A stretch of 63,416 nt of DNA, from NCBI GenBank assembly GCA_020445745.1, contig JAGRGB010000124.1, positions 1 to 63,416 on the forward strand, in the 5' to 3' direction. A program made the position numbers and the translations under genes. The notes under the pieces are model-generated. The model was not told the DNA's origin and did not search any database. It saw nothing but the letters and a program-made list of their open reading frames with translations. The stretch's first letter is position 1. Every line of letters starts with the position of its first letter. Source of the DNA: Rhodocyclaceae bacterium (GTDB taxonomy: Bacteria > Pseudomonadota > Gammaproteobacteria > Burkholderiales > Rhodocyclaceae). Below are positions 53,362 through 62,317 of the stretch, in pieces.

Positions 53362-54762
53362 ATGAAAGCCGATGACTTCCGGGACATCCTGCCGCAGTTC
53401 CTGAGCCACGCGAACGCAGCCATCGCGATCAAGGATCTGGATGGCCGCTATTTGTTCGTCAACGACGCCTTCGCGCGTTACGCCGGCACGCCGTGCGACC
53501 AAGTCGTCGGCATGGTCGACGGCGACCTGCTGCCAGCGGAGCGGGCCCGGCGGGCCGGCACCGTCGAGCGCGACGTGCTGGCTTCCGGGCGGGGCGCCAC
53601 GGACAGCGAATGCTTCCTCGACGACGGGGAGACGATAGCCTTCGAGGTGGCCCGGTTTCCGGTCTTCTGCGGTCGCGACGAGCCCGTCGCGCTCGGCCTG
53701 ATCGCCATCGAGATCGGGGCGGGCCAGCGCGAGGTATTCGACGCCGAACGCGCGTTGAAGGAGGCCCAGGCGGCCAACGCCCAGCTGCGCAGCGCGATAT
53801 TCACCCTCGAGGAACTGGCCAGCACGGACCGCCTGACCAATGCCTGGAACCGCCGCCGGTTCGAGGAGACGCTCGAGGGCGAGACCCATCGTTCCGCCCG
53901 CTACGGCCATCCGCTGTCGATGCTGCTGATCGACGTCGATCACTTCAAGCGCGTGAATGACCAGCACGGACATCTCGAGGGCGACCGCGTGCTGGTGTCG
54001 ATCAGCACGCTGGTGCGCACCATCATGCGCAAATCCGACTCGCTGACGCGATGGGGCGGCGAGGAGTTCATCGTGCTGATGCCGAACACCGGCCTGGGCC
54101 GCGCCCAGGCCACCGCCAGGCGCATCTGCGAGACCATCGCGGCAACCGACATCGAAGGCATCGGCCACCTCACGGTCAGCATCGGCGCCGCCGAGTATCT
54201 GCCGGCGGAGGCCGCGGACGAATGGATCGCGCGCGCCGACCAGGCGATGTACCTGGCGAAGCAAGGGGGCCGCAACCGGGTCGAGGCCGACACGCGACGT
54301 TCCCTGACCCAGAACCATGTCGAGCATCTCGAAGGAAATTTCGTGCAGTTGGTGTGGAAAGACGCCTTCTCCAGCGGTCATCCGCTGATCGACAGTCAGC
54401 ATCGCGGGCTCTTCGAGCGGGCCAACGAACTGCTCGACGCGATGCTCTCCGGTCGGCCGCGCGACGAGGTGCTGGTGGTCATCGAAAGCCTGCTGTTCGA
54501 CGTCGGCAAGCACTTCCGGGACGAGGAATGGATCCTCGGCGCGCTCCATTTCGACTGCCTCGCCGATCATCGCCAGAAGCACGCGAAACTGATGTCGCGC
54601 TGCCACGCGCTGGTCGAGGAGTTCGAGGCCGGAATCGTGCCGCTCGGCGAGCTCTTCGAATTCCTCGCCCACGAGCTGATCACGCGCCACTTCCTCGGTG
54701 CCGATCGCGAATACTTCTGGCTGATCCCGGAGGGGTCCGCGCACCTGCCGCCGCCCGAGTAA
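53362..54762 (+). CDS. PAS-GGDEF diguanylate cyclase with C-terminal hemerythrin domain
   Basis: This cytoplasmic protein (466 aa) has a PAS domain (15-120), a GGDEF domain with active GGEEF (232-236) and an inhibitory I-site RKSD (223-226), and a bacteriohemerythrin domain (about 320-460). Iron ligands of that domain are seen in HPLIDSQHRGLF, HFRDEE, HRQKHAKL and HELITRHFLGAD. It should make cyclic di-GMP in response to oxygen or redox. It stands alone with about 130 bp upstream. A possible effector in view is the MshE ATPase. Confidence 0.92.
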   Translation: MKADDFRDILPQFLSHANAAIAIKDLDGRYLFVNDAFARYAGTPCDQVVGMVDGDLLPAERARRAGTVERDVLASGRGATDSECFLDDGETIAFEVARFPVFCGRDEPVALGLIAIEIGAGQREVFDAERALKEAQAANAQLRSAIFTLEELASTDRLTNAWNRRRFEETLEGETHRSARYGHPLSMLLIDVDHFKRVNDQHGHLEGDRVLVSISTLVRTIMRKSDSLTRWGGEEFIVLMPNTGLGRAQATARRICETIAATDIEGIGHLTVSIGAAEYLPAEAADEWIARADQAMYLAKQGGRNRVEADTRRSLTQNHVEHLEGNFVQLVWKDAFSSGHPLIDSQHRGLFERANELLDAMLSGRPRDEVLVVIESLLFDVGKHFRDEEWILGALHFDCLADHRQKHAKLMSRCHALVEEFEAGIVPLGELFEFLAHELITRHFLGADREYFWLIPEGSAHLPPPE

Positions 54763-54806
54763 AGCCCGCCCCCCCTCCACGGTCGCGCGACATGTCGGCC
54801 TCGTCT

Positions 54807-54844
54807 TTTCTGCAGAAAGGAAATCGACCTATAATTTCTGCAGA
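54807..54844 (+). promoter_or_regulatory. RES/Xre promoter with twin operators
   Basis: -10 TATAAT at 54830-54835. A perfect palindrome TTTCTGCAGAAA at 54807-54818 covers the -35 position, and a second copy TTTCTGCAGA at 54835-54844 follows the -10. Centres are 28 bp apart. This is a typical autoregulated toxin-antitoxin promoter, with the ATG 12 bp later. Confidence 0.75.
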
Positions 54845-54855
54845 GGAGGTCTGCC

Positions 54856-55236
54856 ATGGGATCGGGCGAACATCTGGTCGGCCAGCGGCCCGCCGCTGCC
54901 GAGGTGCTTTCGAAGGCAGTGACGCGGGCCGCCGAACGTCTCGCGGTTCCGCGCCAGCTACTGGCGCGGGTGCTCGGGCTGAGCCCGGCCACCGTCAGCC
55001 GGCTGTTCGCCGGCCACTACCGACTCGATCCGCGGCGCAAGGAATGGGAGTTCGCCCTGCTGTTCGTCCGGGTGTTCCGTTCGCTCGACTCGATCGTCGG
55101 CAGCGAATCGGCCGCCCGGCAATGGCTCAAGGCCAGCAACCGGGGCCTCAACGGCCGTCCGTTCGACCTGATCGGCAGCACCGAGGGCCTGGTCCGTGTC
55201 GTCCAGTACCTGGACGCCTCGCGCGGTATCGTCTGA
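54856..55236 (+). CDS. Xre/MbcA/ParS-type antitoxin
   Basis: This 126-residue protein has a helix-turn-helix (PRQLLARVLGLSPATVSRLFAGHY) and a C-terminal DUF2384 toxin-binding domain (EFALLFVRVFRSLDSIVGSESAARQWLKASNRGLNGRPFDLIGSTEGL). It binds and blocks the RES toxin and represses the operon. It has GAGGAGG before the ATG. It overlaps the toxin gene. Confidence 0.9.
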   Translation: MGSGEHLVGQRPAAAEVLSKAVTRAAERLAVPRQLLARVLGLSPATVSRLFAGHYRLDPRRKEWEFALLFVRVFRSLDSIVGSESAARQWLKASNRGLNGRPFDLIGSTEGLVRVVQYLDASRGIV

Positions 55237-55933
55237 GTCGGATCGCTGGCGCGGCATCGTCTGGCGGGTGGTCGAGGCCCAGCACACAGCCGCGACGATG
55301 AAGCTGGTGGATTCGGCGGCCGAACAGGATCTCCTCGAAGCGCTGCTCGACGGCGGCAAGCCGGCGTGGCCCGAAGACACCCTGGACCTCGACTACCTGC
55401 TGGCGACCCCGTTCCGCTACCCGCCGCGGGCCGGCGGCTCGCGATTCCGCGCCGAAGCCGATCCGGGCGTCTTCTATGGCGCCGGGTCGGTGCGCACCGC
55501 CTGTGCCGAACTCGGCTACTGGCGCTGGCGCTTCCTGCGGGACGCGCCCGAACTCGGGCGGGTCGAACCGGTCGCCCACACCGCGTTCCGGACCCAGCTC
55601 GATACCCGCGCGGTGGATCTGCGCGCCACCCCGTTCGATCGCGACGACACGATCTGGCGCCACCCTTCCGACTACGGGCCGTGCCAGCACTTCGCCCGTC
55701 AGTGCCGCCAGTCCGCACTCGGCGCCATCGTCTATGCTTCGGTGCGCGACCCGCTCCCGGGCTGGTGCATCGCCGTCCTCGAGCCCGCCGCATTCGCGCG
55801 CCCGCGCCCACTGGCCGGCAACCAGACCTGGTGGCTGGCGGTCACCCCGGACGAGGCCACCTGGCGCAGGCGCCAGCAATCGCTGGTGGTGGACATGCGC
55901 CGCTGGCGAGACGATATGGAGGGATCCCGATGA
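55196..55933 (+). CDS. RES-domain toxin
   Basis: This RES-family toxin (up to 245 aa) probably depletes NAD+. The R, E and S landmarks are in GSRFRAEADPGVFYGA, TACAELGYWRWRF and IVYASVRDP; the family start WRVVEAQHTAATMKLVDSAAEQDLLEALL is clear. The GTG at 55196 overlaps the antitoxin by 41 bp; a later GTG near 55268 is also possible, as the first 22 codons lack family character. Confidence 0.88.
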   Translation: MSSSTWTPRAVSSESDRWRGIVWRVVEAQHTAATMKLVDSAAEQDLLEALLDGGKPAWPEDTLDLDYLLATPFRYPPRAGGSRFRAEADPGVFYGAGSVRTACAELGYWRWRFLRDAPELGRVEPVAHTAFRTQLDTRAVDLRATPFDRDDTIWRHPSDYGPCQHFARQCRQSALGAIVYASVRDPLPGWCIAVLEPAAFARPRPLAGNQTWWLAVTPDEATWRRRQQSLVVDMRRWRDDMEGSR

Positions 55934-56289
55934 AGCGCCTTCTCGGACTCGGCCTGCTGTGGCTCGTCGTCGCGCCGGCACCAGCCGGCCAGGCCGACGT
56001 CGTCAACGCCGAAGCCCATTGCGACAGCCGGCGTGTCTGCCGCTTCGACGTCACGGTCCGCCACGACGACGAGGGCTGGAACCACTACGCCGACCGCTGG
56101 GACGTGCTGGCCCCGGACGGCCAAGTGCTGGGCAGCCGGGTGCTGCTGCACCCCCATGTCGCCGAACAGCCGTTCACGCGCTCGCTCGGCGGCGTCGTCA
56201 TTCCGCCGGAACTCGAATCGGTGCGGATCCGCGCCCACGACAAGCTCCATGGCCACGGCGGCCGCGAATTCGTCGTCCGCCTGCCCTGA
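55930..56289 (+). CDS. Small exported protein coupled to the RES toxin
   Basis: This 119-residue protein has a signal peptide (KRLLGLGLLWLVVAPAPAGQA) and a compact domain with two cysteines (AHCDSRRVCRFDVTVRH), GWNHYADRW and histidines near the end (HDKLHGHGG). Its ATG overlaps the toxin stop (ATGA), so it is translated with the toxin-antitoxin operon. I do not recognise a characterised family; disulfide formation and periplasmic location are likely. Confidence 0.7.
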   Translation: MKRLLGLGLLWLVVAPAPAGQADVVNAEAHCDSRRVCRFDVTVRHDDEGWNHYADRWDVLAPDGQVLGSRVLLHPHVAEQPFTRSLGGVVIPPELESVRIRAHDKLHGHGGREFVVRLP

Positions 56290-56304
56290 GCGGCCCGCCG
56301 GCGG

Positions 56305-56721
56305 TCACAGCGCATGGCAGGTCAGGCACAGGGTCTTCGGGTCCTGGCGCAGGAAGGTCTCGGTGGCGACCACCGAATCGACCGGCGGCAGCGCATCGTG
56401 GCAACTGGCGCAGATCACCTGGCGGTCAGGCCCGAACACCCGCGGCTCGGCGTCATCGGGGCTGCCGTCGCGGTCATCGTCGAAGAACCAGAATTCATTG
56501 GTGCAGCCGTCCGGCTGCCGGAAATCCCGCCCGATGGGCAGGCTGCGCCCGATCGGATGATGATTGGGCCGTTCGGCCTCGGTTGGCGGTGCCGGCACGT
56601 CGATCACGCACTGGGCTTCGGCACCGGCGGAGATCGCGAGCGCCACCGCCAATGCGAGCGCGAGGCGGCCCGTCGCGCGTCGCACCGGAACCGACCGGCA
56701 CGCCGAATTCCTCGGAATCAT
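56305..56721 (-). CDS. Small diheme cytochrome c
   Basis: This 138-residue exported protein has a signal ending ISAGAEA and two CxxCH heme sites, CASCH and CLTCH, close to the C-terminus. Between signal and hemes lies DDDRDGSPDDAE, an EF-hand-like calcium loop. It resembles multiheme c-type proteins of electron transfer; partner unknown. It is convergent with the exported-protein gene 16 bp away. Confidence 0.75.
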   Translation of the reverse strand: MIPRNSACRSVPVRRATGRLALALAVALAISAGAEAQCVIDVPAPPTEAERPNHHPIGRSLPIGRDFRQPDGCTNEFWFFDDDRDGSPDDAEPRVFGPDRQVICASCHDALPPVDSVVATETFLRQDPKTLCLTCHAL

Positions 56722-56989
56722 GCAGTCATTTTAGTGGTCCGCTCCGCAAATGCCGGCACGCGAAGGGGCGCGTCGCGGCCCATCGCGGCATTGCTTCGTC
56801 CACGATGCAGGGAGCGGTCGCCGTGGCCCGCGCCTTGCCACGAGCCCCGATGCATCACTTTCCTCATGTCCCTTGATTGACGAAGCAGACCACGAGCCCG
56901 GACGCTTTCGCCGGGCCCGCCGGCGACCTTGATCGGCGCTTCGTCACCCCCATCTGAAACGGTGACCAAGTGCTGACGGAAAGACCACC
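56722..56989. other. Intergenic, no supported gene
   Basis: These 268 bp separate the divergent cytochrome and trxC genes. Promoters for both must be here, but no clear -35/-10 pair stands out. Confidence 0.4.
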
Positions 56990-57430
56990 ATGCCCCGACA
57001 CAGTCTGATCCTTCCCTGCCCGTCCTGCGACTCGCCCAATCGCGTGCCGGCCGAGCGCCTCGGCGACGCCCCGAACTGCGGCAAGTGCCACATGCCGCTG
57101 TTCCTGCACAAGCCGATGGCCCTCAACCAAGACAATTTCGACGTCCATGCCGGACGCGCGGACCTGCCGCTGCTGGTGGATTTCTGGGCATCGTGGTGCG
57201 GCCCCTGCCGGATGATGGCACCGGCGTTCGAGGAAGCGGCGCGCATCCTCGAGCCGCAGGTTCGCCTGGGCAAGATCGACACCGAGGCGGAAAGCGCCCT
57301 CGCGGCACGCTTCGGCATCCGCTCGATACCCACGCTGATCCTGTTCCGCGGCGGCCGCGAGCTTGCCCGCCAGGCCGGCGCGATGAATGCAGCGGGCATC
57401 GTCCAGTGGGTACGCGCGCAGAGCCATTGA
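56990..57430 (+). CDS. trxC: Thioredoxin 2 (zinc-containing)
   Basis: This disulfide reductase (146 aa) has an N-terminal zinc finger (CPSC, CGKC) and a thioredoxin domain with the active site ASWCGPCRMMAP and the cis-proline loop RSIPTLILF. TrxC is usually oxidative-stress induced (OxyR in E. coli). Confidence 0.94.
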   Translation: MPRHSLILPCPSCDSPNRVPAERLGDAPNCGKCHMPLFLHKPMALNQDNFDVHAGRADLPLLVDFWASWCGPCRMMAPAFEEAARILEPQVRLGKIDTEAESALAARFGIRSIPTLILFRGGRELARQAGAMNAAGIVQWVRAQSH

Positions 57431-57741
57431 CCAGCCCCTGAGCGGACACCTCGGCGCCGCGACCGCGGCATCGGCGAGAGCCCCCGTCGCTGCGGGTGTG
57501 GGTAATTTCGGCGGCGATCCGGAGCGGGCCGCTCGCGATCGCGGGCGCTGGCCGCCGGTGCCCCCTGCCTTCGCGCCGCCCCATCGTGCCGAAGGGCCCG
57601 GCTGTCGGCCAGGCAGGGCGTCCGCGAATCCGCTCGCGCCCCGGCTCGCCGGCGCCCCGCGCGCCGATCAGGCGTCCGGGCGGACGGCCACGTCGCCGCG
57701 CCGCGGCCGCGGATCGCGATTGCGGGCTAAAATCGGCCCCC
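57431..57741. other. Intergenic, recQ upstream region
   Basis: These 311 bp are very GC-rich with no convincing gene. Open frames here are in-frame extensions of recQ or its shadows. Confidence 0.45.
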
Positions 57742-59547
57742 ATGTCACGGGCGCGAGAGATCCTGCAGCACGTCTTCGGCTACACCTGCTTCCGCGGCCA
57801 GCAGGAGGCCGTGGTCGAGCATCTGGTGGCCGGCGGCGACGCGCTGGTGCTGATGCCCACCGGCGGCGGCAAGTCCCTGTGCTTCCAGATTCCGGCGCTG
57901 CTGCGCCCCGGCACCGCGATCGTCGTGTCGCCGCTGATCGCGCTGATGCACGACCAGGTCAGCGCGCTGCGCGAAGCCGGCGTGGCCGCCGCCTACCTCA
58001 ACTCGAGCCAGGGCCAGGAAGAAGCCTGGGCGACCGAGATGGACCTGCGCGAGGGGCGCCTCGACCTGCTCTACGTGGCCCCGGAGCGGCTCCTCGCCGG
58101 GCGCACGCTGGCGATGCTCGAGGCCCTCCACCGCGACCGGGCGATCGCGCTGTTCGCGATCGACGAAGCGCACTGCGTCGCCCAGTGGGGGCACGACTTC
58201 CGGCCCGAGTACCTGCAGTTGTCGGTACTCGCCGAGCGCTTCCCCGGCGTGCCGCGGATCGCGCTGACCGCCACCGCCGACGCCCGCGGCCGGGAGGAGA
58301 TCGCCGAACGCCTGGTCCTCGGCGATGCCCGGCGATTCGTCTCCAGCTTCGACCGGCCGAACATCCGCTACCGCATTGCCGACAAGGACAGCCCACGCCA
58401 GCAGCTACTGGCCTTCATCCGCGACGAGCACAAGGGCGAAGCGGGCATCGTCTATTGCCTGTCGCGGCGCAAGGTCGACGAAACCGCCGCCTTCCTCGCC
58501 GACCAGGGCATCGCCGCCCTGCCCTACCACGCCGGCATGACGACCGAGCTGCGCTCCGCCAACCAGCTGCGCTTCCTGCACGAGGAAGCCACCGTGATGG
58601 TCGCGACGATCGCGTTCGGCATGGGCATCGACAAGCCGGACGTGCGCTTCGTCGCCCACCTCGACCTGCCGCGCTCGATCGAAGGCTATTACCAGGAAAC
58701 CGGGCGCGCCGGCCGCGACGGGCTACCGGCCGAGGCGCTGCTGCTGTGGGGCGCCGGCGACGTCGTGCAGCAGCGGCGGATGATCGACATGAGCGAGGGC
58801 AGCGAGCCCTTCAAGCGCCAGGCCCGCAGCCGCCTCGACACCCTGGTCGCGCTGGCCGAGACCACCGGCTGCCGGCGGCAGATGCTGCTCGCCCATTTCG
58901 GCGAGGCGTCCGAGCCCTGCGGCAACTGCGACACCTGCCTGGCGCCGCCCCAGACCTGGGACGCCACCGAAGCCGCGCGCAAGGCCCTGTCCTGCGTCTA
59001 TCGCACCGGTCAGCGCTACGGCGCCGGCCACCTGGTGGACGTGCTGCGTGGCGAGGCCAGCGACAAGGTGGTAGAGCGCGGTCACGACCGGGTCAGCACC
59101 TTCGGCATCGGCGCGGACGTGGATGAGAAGACCTGGAAGAGCCTGTTTCGCCAGTTGATCGCACGCGGCCTGCTGGCGGTGGACCACGAGCGCTTCAATG
59201 CGCTGGTGCTGACCGAGACCTCGCGGCCGCTGCTGCGCGGCGAGACCGCCCTGCAACTGCGCATCCCGACCGCCCGGCGCAAGCCCCGCCGCGAGCCGCG
59301 CATCGTCGGCCGCGACGCCCGCCACGATGCCCTCTACGAGAAGCTGCGGGCGTGGCGGGCGGAGACCGCCCGCGAGCGCAATGTGCCGGCCTACGTGATC
59401 TTCCACGACGCGACGCTGCTCGAGATCGCCCAGCAGCGGCCGGCTTCCCTGGATCAGCTATCGCAGATCAGCGGCGTTGGCGACCGCAAGCTCGAGGCCT
59501 ACGGCGGGCCGCTGCTGGCCCTGGTCAGCGACGAAGCCGCCGCCTGA
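57742..59547 (+). CDS. recQ: ATP-dependent DNA helicase RecQ
   Basis: This 3'-5' helicase (601 aa) has Walker A MPTGGGKS, DEAHCVAQWGHDFRPEY, TATADARGREEI, SFDRPNIRY, GMGIDKPDVRFVAH, QETGRAGRDG, a zinc site (CRRQMLL ... CGNCDTC), RQC domain and a C-terminal HRDC (VFHDATLLEIAQQRPASLDQLSQISGVGDRKLE region). It is full length. The ATG at 57742 starts the conserved SRAREILQHVFGY. Confidence 0.95.
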   Translation: MSRAREILQHVFGYTCFRGQQEAVVEHLVAGGDALVLMPTGGGKSLCFQIPALLRPGTAIVVSPLIALMHDQVSALREAGVAAAYLNSSQGQEEAWATEMDLREGRLDLLYVAPERLLAGRTLAMLEALHRDRAIALFAIDEAHCVAQWGHDFRPEYLQLSVLAERFPGVPRIALTATADARGREEIAERLVLGDARRFVSSFDRPNIRYRIADKDSPRQQLLAFIRDEHKGEAGIVYCLSRRKVDETAAFLADQGIAALPYHAGMTTELRSANQLRFLHEEATVMVATIAFGMGIDKPDVRFVAHLDLPRSIEGYYQETGRAGRDGLPAEALLLWGAGDVVQQRRMIDMSEGSEPFKRQARSRLDTLVALAETTGCRRQMLLAHFGEASEPCGNCDTCLAPPQTWDATEAARKALSCVYRTGQRYGAGHLVDVLRGEASDKVVERGHDRVSTFGIGADVDEKTWKSLFRQLIARGLLAVDHERFNALVLTETSRPLLRGETALQLRIPTARRKPRREPRIVGRDARHDALYEKLRAWRAETARERNVPAYVIFHDATLLEIAQQRPASLDQLSQISGVGDRKLEAYGGPLLALVSDEAAA

Positions 59548-59685
59548 TGCCGCCAACCGCGTTGCCGGCATGACAAGGCGTCGGCCCGCCACCGGCCTGG
59601 CCCTCGGACCAGCGCTGCAGAGCGGCCATCCGGGCGCGGGCCGGGCTATCCTGTCGGCCTGTGGACCGACGGAGGCCGCCGCGCC

Positions 59686-60141
59686 GTGAAACCGCTTTTC
59701 GACCGCAACATGCTGCACGTCGGCTGGCTCGACGGCGACCACGTCTTCGACGTCGACATCGTCTGGCGGGCGTTCGTCAGTGGCGGTCACCTGTACTGCG
59801 CCGCGAACCGCGAGTGGCGCGGCAGCCGCCACGGCAGCGCACTGCTCGACCCGGCCGGCCTGATCGTCGCATGGCACGAGGGCGAGCCCCCGCGGGCGGC
59901 GCGCCGACCCTCGCCGGCCGCGATGCCCGCGGTGCCGGTCGGTCCGTTCCGTCCGAAGCGCCCGATCGCGCCGCGCCGTCCGCTGTTCCCGCAGACGCCC
60001 GTCGAGGAATGGTCGGCGTTGCGCTGGCAGCAGTGGCTGATGCCGGCGCCGCCGGCGGCCGCGACCGACGAAGGTGAGACTGTGGAAGGCGAGGCCGCCG
60101 AGGGCGAGGCCGCCGCCGGCGAGCCACCCGACGGGGACTGA
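59686..60141 (+). CDS. Hypothetical protein, possible beta-flower domain
   Basis: This 151-residue protein starts at GTG 59686. The first 70 residues alternate aromatic and glycine turns (LFDRNMLHVGWLDGDHVFDVDIVWRAFVSGGHLYCA, LLDPAGLIVAWHEG), like four-fold beta-flower proteins. The rest is Pro/Arg-rich, then an acidic repeat GEAAEGEAAAGE. No signal peptide. Function unknown; the tail is low complexity. Confidence 0.6.
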   Translation: MKPLFDRNMLHVGWLDGDHVFDVDIVWRAFVSGGHLYCAANREWRGSRHGSALLDPAGLIVAWHEGEPPRAARRPSPAAMPAVPVGPFRPKRPIAPRRPLFPQTPVEEWSALRWQQWLMPAPPAAATDEGETVEGEAAEGEAAAGEPPDGD

Positions 60142-60159
60142 CCGCGGCGGCTGGCGTGC

Positions 60160-61002
60160 TCAGGGTCGGCCGGAGCGGATCGCGTCGGCGAGGGCGTCCA
60201 TCGCCTGCAGATGCATGCCGTCGACATGGCTCACCATCAGCGTCGGCACCCGGGCGAGCGGGTCGGCGACCGTTTTCTTTTCCAGATCCCCCGCCAGCGG
60301 CGACAGCTCCAGTGCCCGACGCGGCAGCAGCGTCCAGCCGAGGCCGGCCGAGACGCAGCCGATGATGCCTTCGAGCGTGCCCATCTCCATCACCGCGGTG
60401 GCCGGGTGGCCGCAGTGCCGCTGCCACTCCAGTGCCCGCGCCCGATAGGCGCAGCCCTCGCGGAACAGGATCAGCGGCAGGTCGTCGCGGCCGGCGTCGC
60501 CGATCAGCACCAGCTCCTCCTCGACCATCGGCTCGCAGCGCAGCTTCGGATGGGCCAGCGGCCCGGCGACGAAGGCGCAGTCGAGCTGGTGGGCGAGCAC
60601 CCGCTCGACCAGCGCCGCCGAGGTGTCGGTCGACACCTGCAGCGCTACCCCGGGATGGTGCTGGCGCACGACCTTCAGGCCGCGCGGCAGATGCAGCGCG
60701 GCGAAGGTCTCCATCGTGCCGATGCGCAGCTCGCCGCTGCCGGCGCCGACCTGGCGCACCGCGGCCTCGGTCTGGCGCGCCAGGCGCAGCAGGCGCCCGG
60801 CGTAGTCGAGCAGCACACGGCCGGGCGGCGCCAGCTCGAGGCCGCGCCCCTTGCGGAAGAACAGCTCGGTGCCGAGCTCTTCCTCGAGCCTGCGGATGCG
60901 GCTGGTGACGTTGGACTGGACCGTGTTGAGGCGCTTCGAGGCGGCCAGGATGCCGCCCTCCTCGACCACCGCGACAAAGGTCCGCAATGCGCTGAGCTCC
61001 AC
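60160..61002 (-). CDS. LysR-family transcriptional regulator
   Basis: This 280-residue regulator has an N-terminal winged helix (LSALRTFVAVVEEGGILAASKRLNTVQSNVTSRIRRLEEELGTELFFRKGRG) and a substrate-binding effector domain. GTG 61002 follows AGGAGAG. It is divergent from an MFS gene that it probably controls. Confidence 0.92.
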   Translation of the reverse strand: MELSALRTFVAVVEEGGILAASKRLNTVQSNVTSRIRRLEEELGTELFFRKGRGLELAPPGRVLLDYAGRLLRLARQTEAAVRQVGAGSGELRIGTMETFAALHLPRGLKVVRQHHPGVALQVSTDTSAALVERVLAHQLDCAFVAGPLAHPKLRCEPMVEEELVLIGDAGRDDLPLILFREGCAYRARALEWQRHCGHPATAVMEMGTLEGIIGCVSAGLGWTLLPRRALELSPLAGDLEKKTVADPLARVPTLMVSHVDGMHLQAMDALADAIRSGRP

Positions 61003-61101
61003 GACGATTCTCTCCTAAAGAAGATACTTATCAAATTTAATCGATTGTTGAGATACCACAAATCCGCTAACGTGGGCCATCGACCGACATCCTGCGCAGC
61101 C
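61003..61101. promoter_or_regulatory. Divergent LysR/MFS control region
   Basis: This AT-rich 99-bp gap holds TCAA (61031-61034) and TTGA (61048-61051) arms around the palindrome AATCGATT (61039-61046), a plausible LysR operator. Confidence 0.5.
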
Positions 61102-62292
61102 ATGAGCGATTCATCCCGCCAACGATTCCGCGTCCTCGCCGCCGGCGTGCTGAGCCTGGTGCTGTGCATGGGCGTCGCCCGCTTCGCCTACACCCCGCTG
61201 CTGCCACTGATGCAGGATCAGGCAGGGCTCGGCGCGGCCGGCGGCGGCTGGCTGGCCGCCTGGAACTACCTCGGCTATCTGAGCGGCGCGCTGATCGCCG
61301 CCAACATCTCCAACCTGTTGCTGAAGGACCGCCTGTACCGCGTCGGCATGGTGCTGGCCGTGCTTTCCACCGCGGCGATGGCGGCGAGCACGTCGCCGGT
61401 GTGGTGGTGCGCGTGGCGCTTCGTCGCCGGGCTGTCGAGCGCGGCCGGCATGCTGCTCGGCACCGGCCTGATCCTGAACTGGCTGATCCGCCACGATCAC
61501 CGGCCCGAGCTCGGCATCCACTTCGCCGGCATCGGCCTCGGCATCGCACTGTGCTCCGCCGCGGTAGCGATCATGAGCCACTGGTTCGACTGGCAGCGCC
61601 AGTGGCTGCTGTTCTCGCTCGCCGCCGCAGCCTTGCTGGTGCCGGCCCTCGCCTGGCTGCCGCGGCCGGAAGTCACGACCCAGACCCGCGGCGGCCAGCC
61701 GATGGTCGATGCGCCGCCTTCGTCGCTGTTCATGCGGCTGATGATGGCCGCCTATTTCTGCGCCGGTGTCGGCTACGTCGTCAGCGCGACCTTCATCGTC
61801 GCCATCGTCGACGCGCTACCCGGCCTCGACGGGCGCGGCGCGCTGGTGTTCCTGGTGATCGGCGTGGCGGCGACGCCGGCCTGCATCCTGTGGGACCTGA
61901 TCGCGCGGCGCATCGGCATGCTGAACGCACTGCTGGCCACCGGTTGGCTGCAGATCGGCGGCATCCTGCTGCCGCTGGCCGGGGGCCTGGGCGCGGCGCT
62001 CGCCGGCGCGGTGCTGTTCGGCGTCACCTTCATCGGCCTGGTCAGCCTGGTGCTGACGCTGGCCGGCCGCTATTACCCGACGCGGCCCGCAAAGATGATG
62101 GGAAAGATGACGCTCTCCTACGGCGTCGCGCAGATCATTGCCCCGGCGATCACCGGCTGGATCGCCGAGGCGAGCGGAAGCTATGCCGGCGGCCTGGTGC
62201 TGGCGGCGGCGGCGATGCTGGTCGGCAGTGTTCTTCTGCTGGCACTGAAAGTGGTCGAACGGCGCGACCTGAGCCGGGCAGTGGTCGCCTGA
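61102..62292 (+). CDS. YbfB/YjiJ-family MFS transporter
   Basis: This 12-helix carrier (396 aa) has the family start RFRVLAAGVLSLVLCMGVARFAYTPLLPLMQDQAGL and SGALIAANI. Central loop LPRPEVTTQTRG. Substrate unknown. The nitronate monooxygenase follows by 25 bp, so the two may share a substrate pathway controlled by the LysR protein. Confidence 0.88.
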   Translation: MSDSSRQRFRVLAAGVLSLVLCMGVARFAYTPLLPLMQDQAGLGAAGGGWLAAWNYLGYLSGALIAANISNLLLKDRLYRVGMVLAVLSTAAMAASTSPVWWCAWRFVAGLSSAAGMLLGTGLILNWLIRHDHRPELGIHFAGIGLGIALCSAAVAIMSHWFDWQRQWLLFSLAAAALLVPALAWLPRPEVTTQTRGGQPMVDAPPSSLFMRLMMAAYFCAGVGYVVSATFIVAIVDALPGLDGRGALVFLVIGVAATPACILWDLIARRIGMLNALLATGWLQIGGILLPLAGGLGAALAGAVLFGVTFIGLVSLVLTLAGRYYPTRPAKMMGKMTLSYGVAQIIAPAITGWIAEASGSYAGGLVLAAAAMLVGSVLLLALKVVERRDLSRAVVA

Positions 62293-62317
62293 GGCGCCAG
62301 GGATTCGGGAGGAGCCG

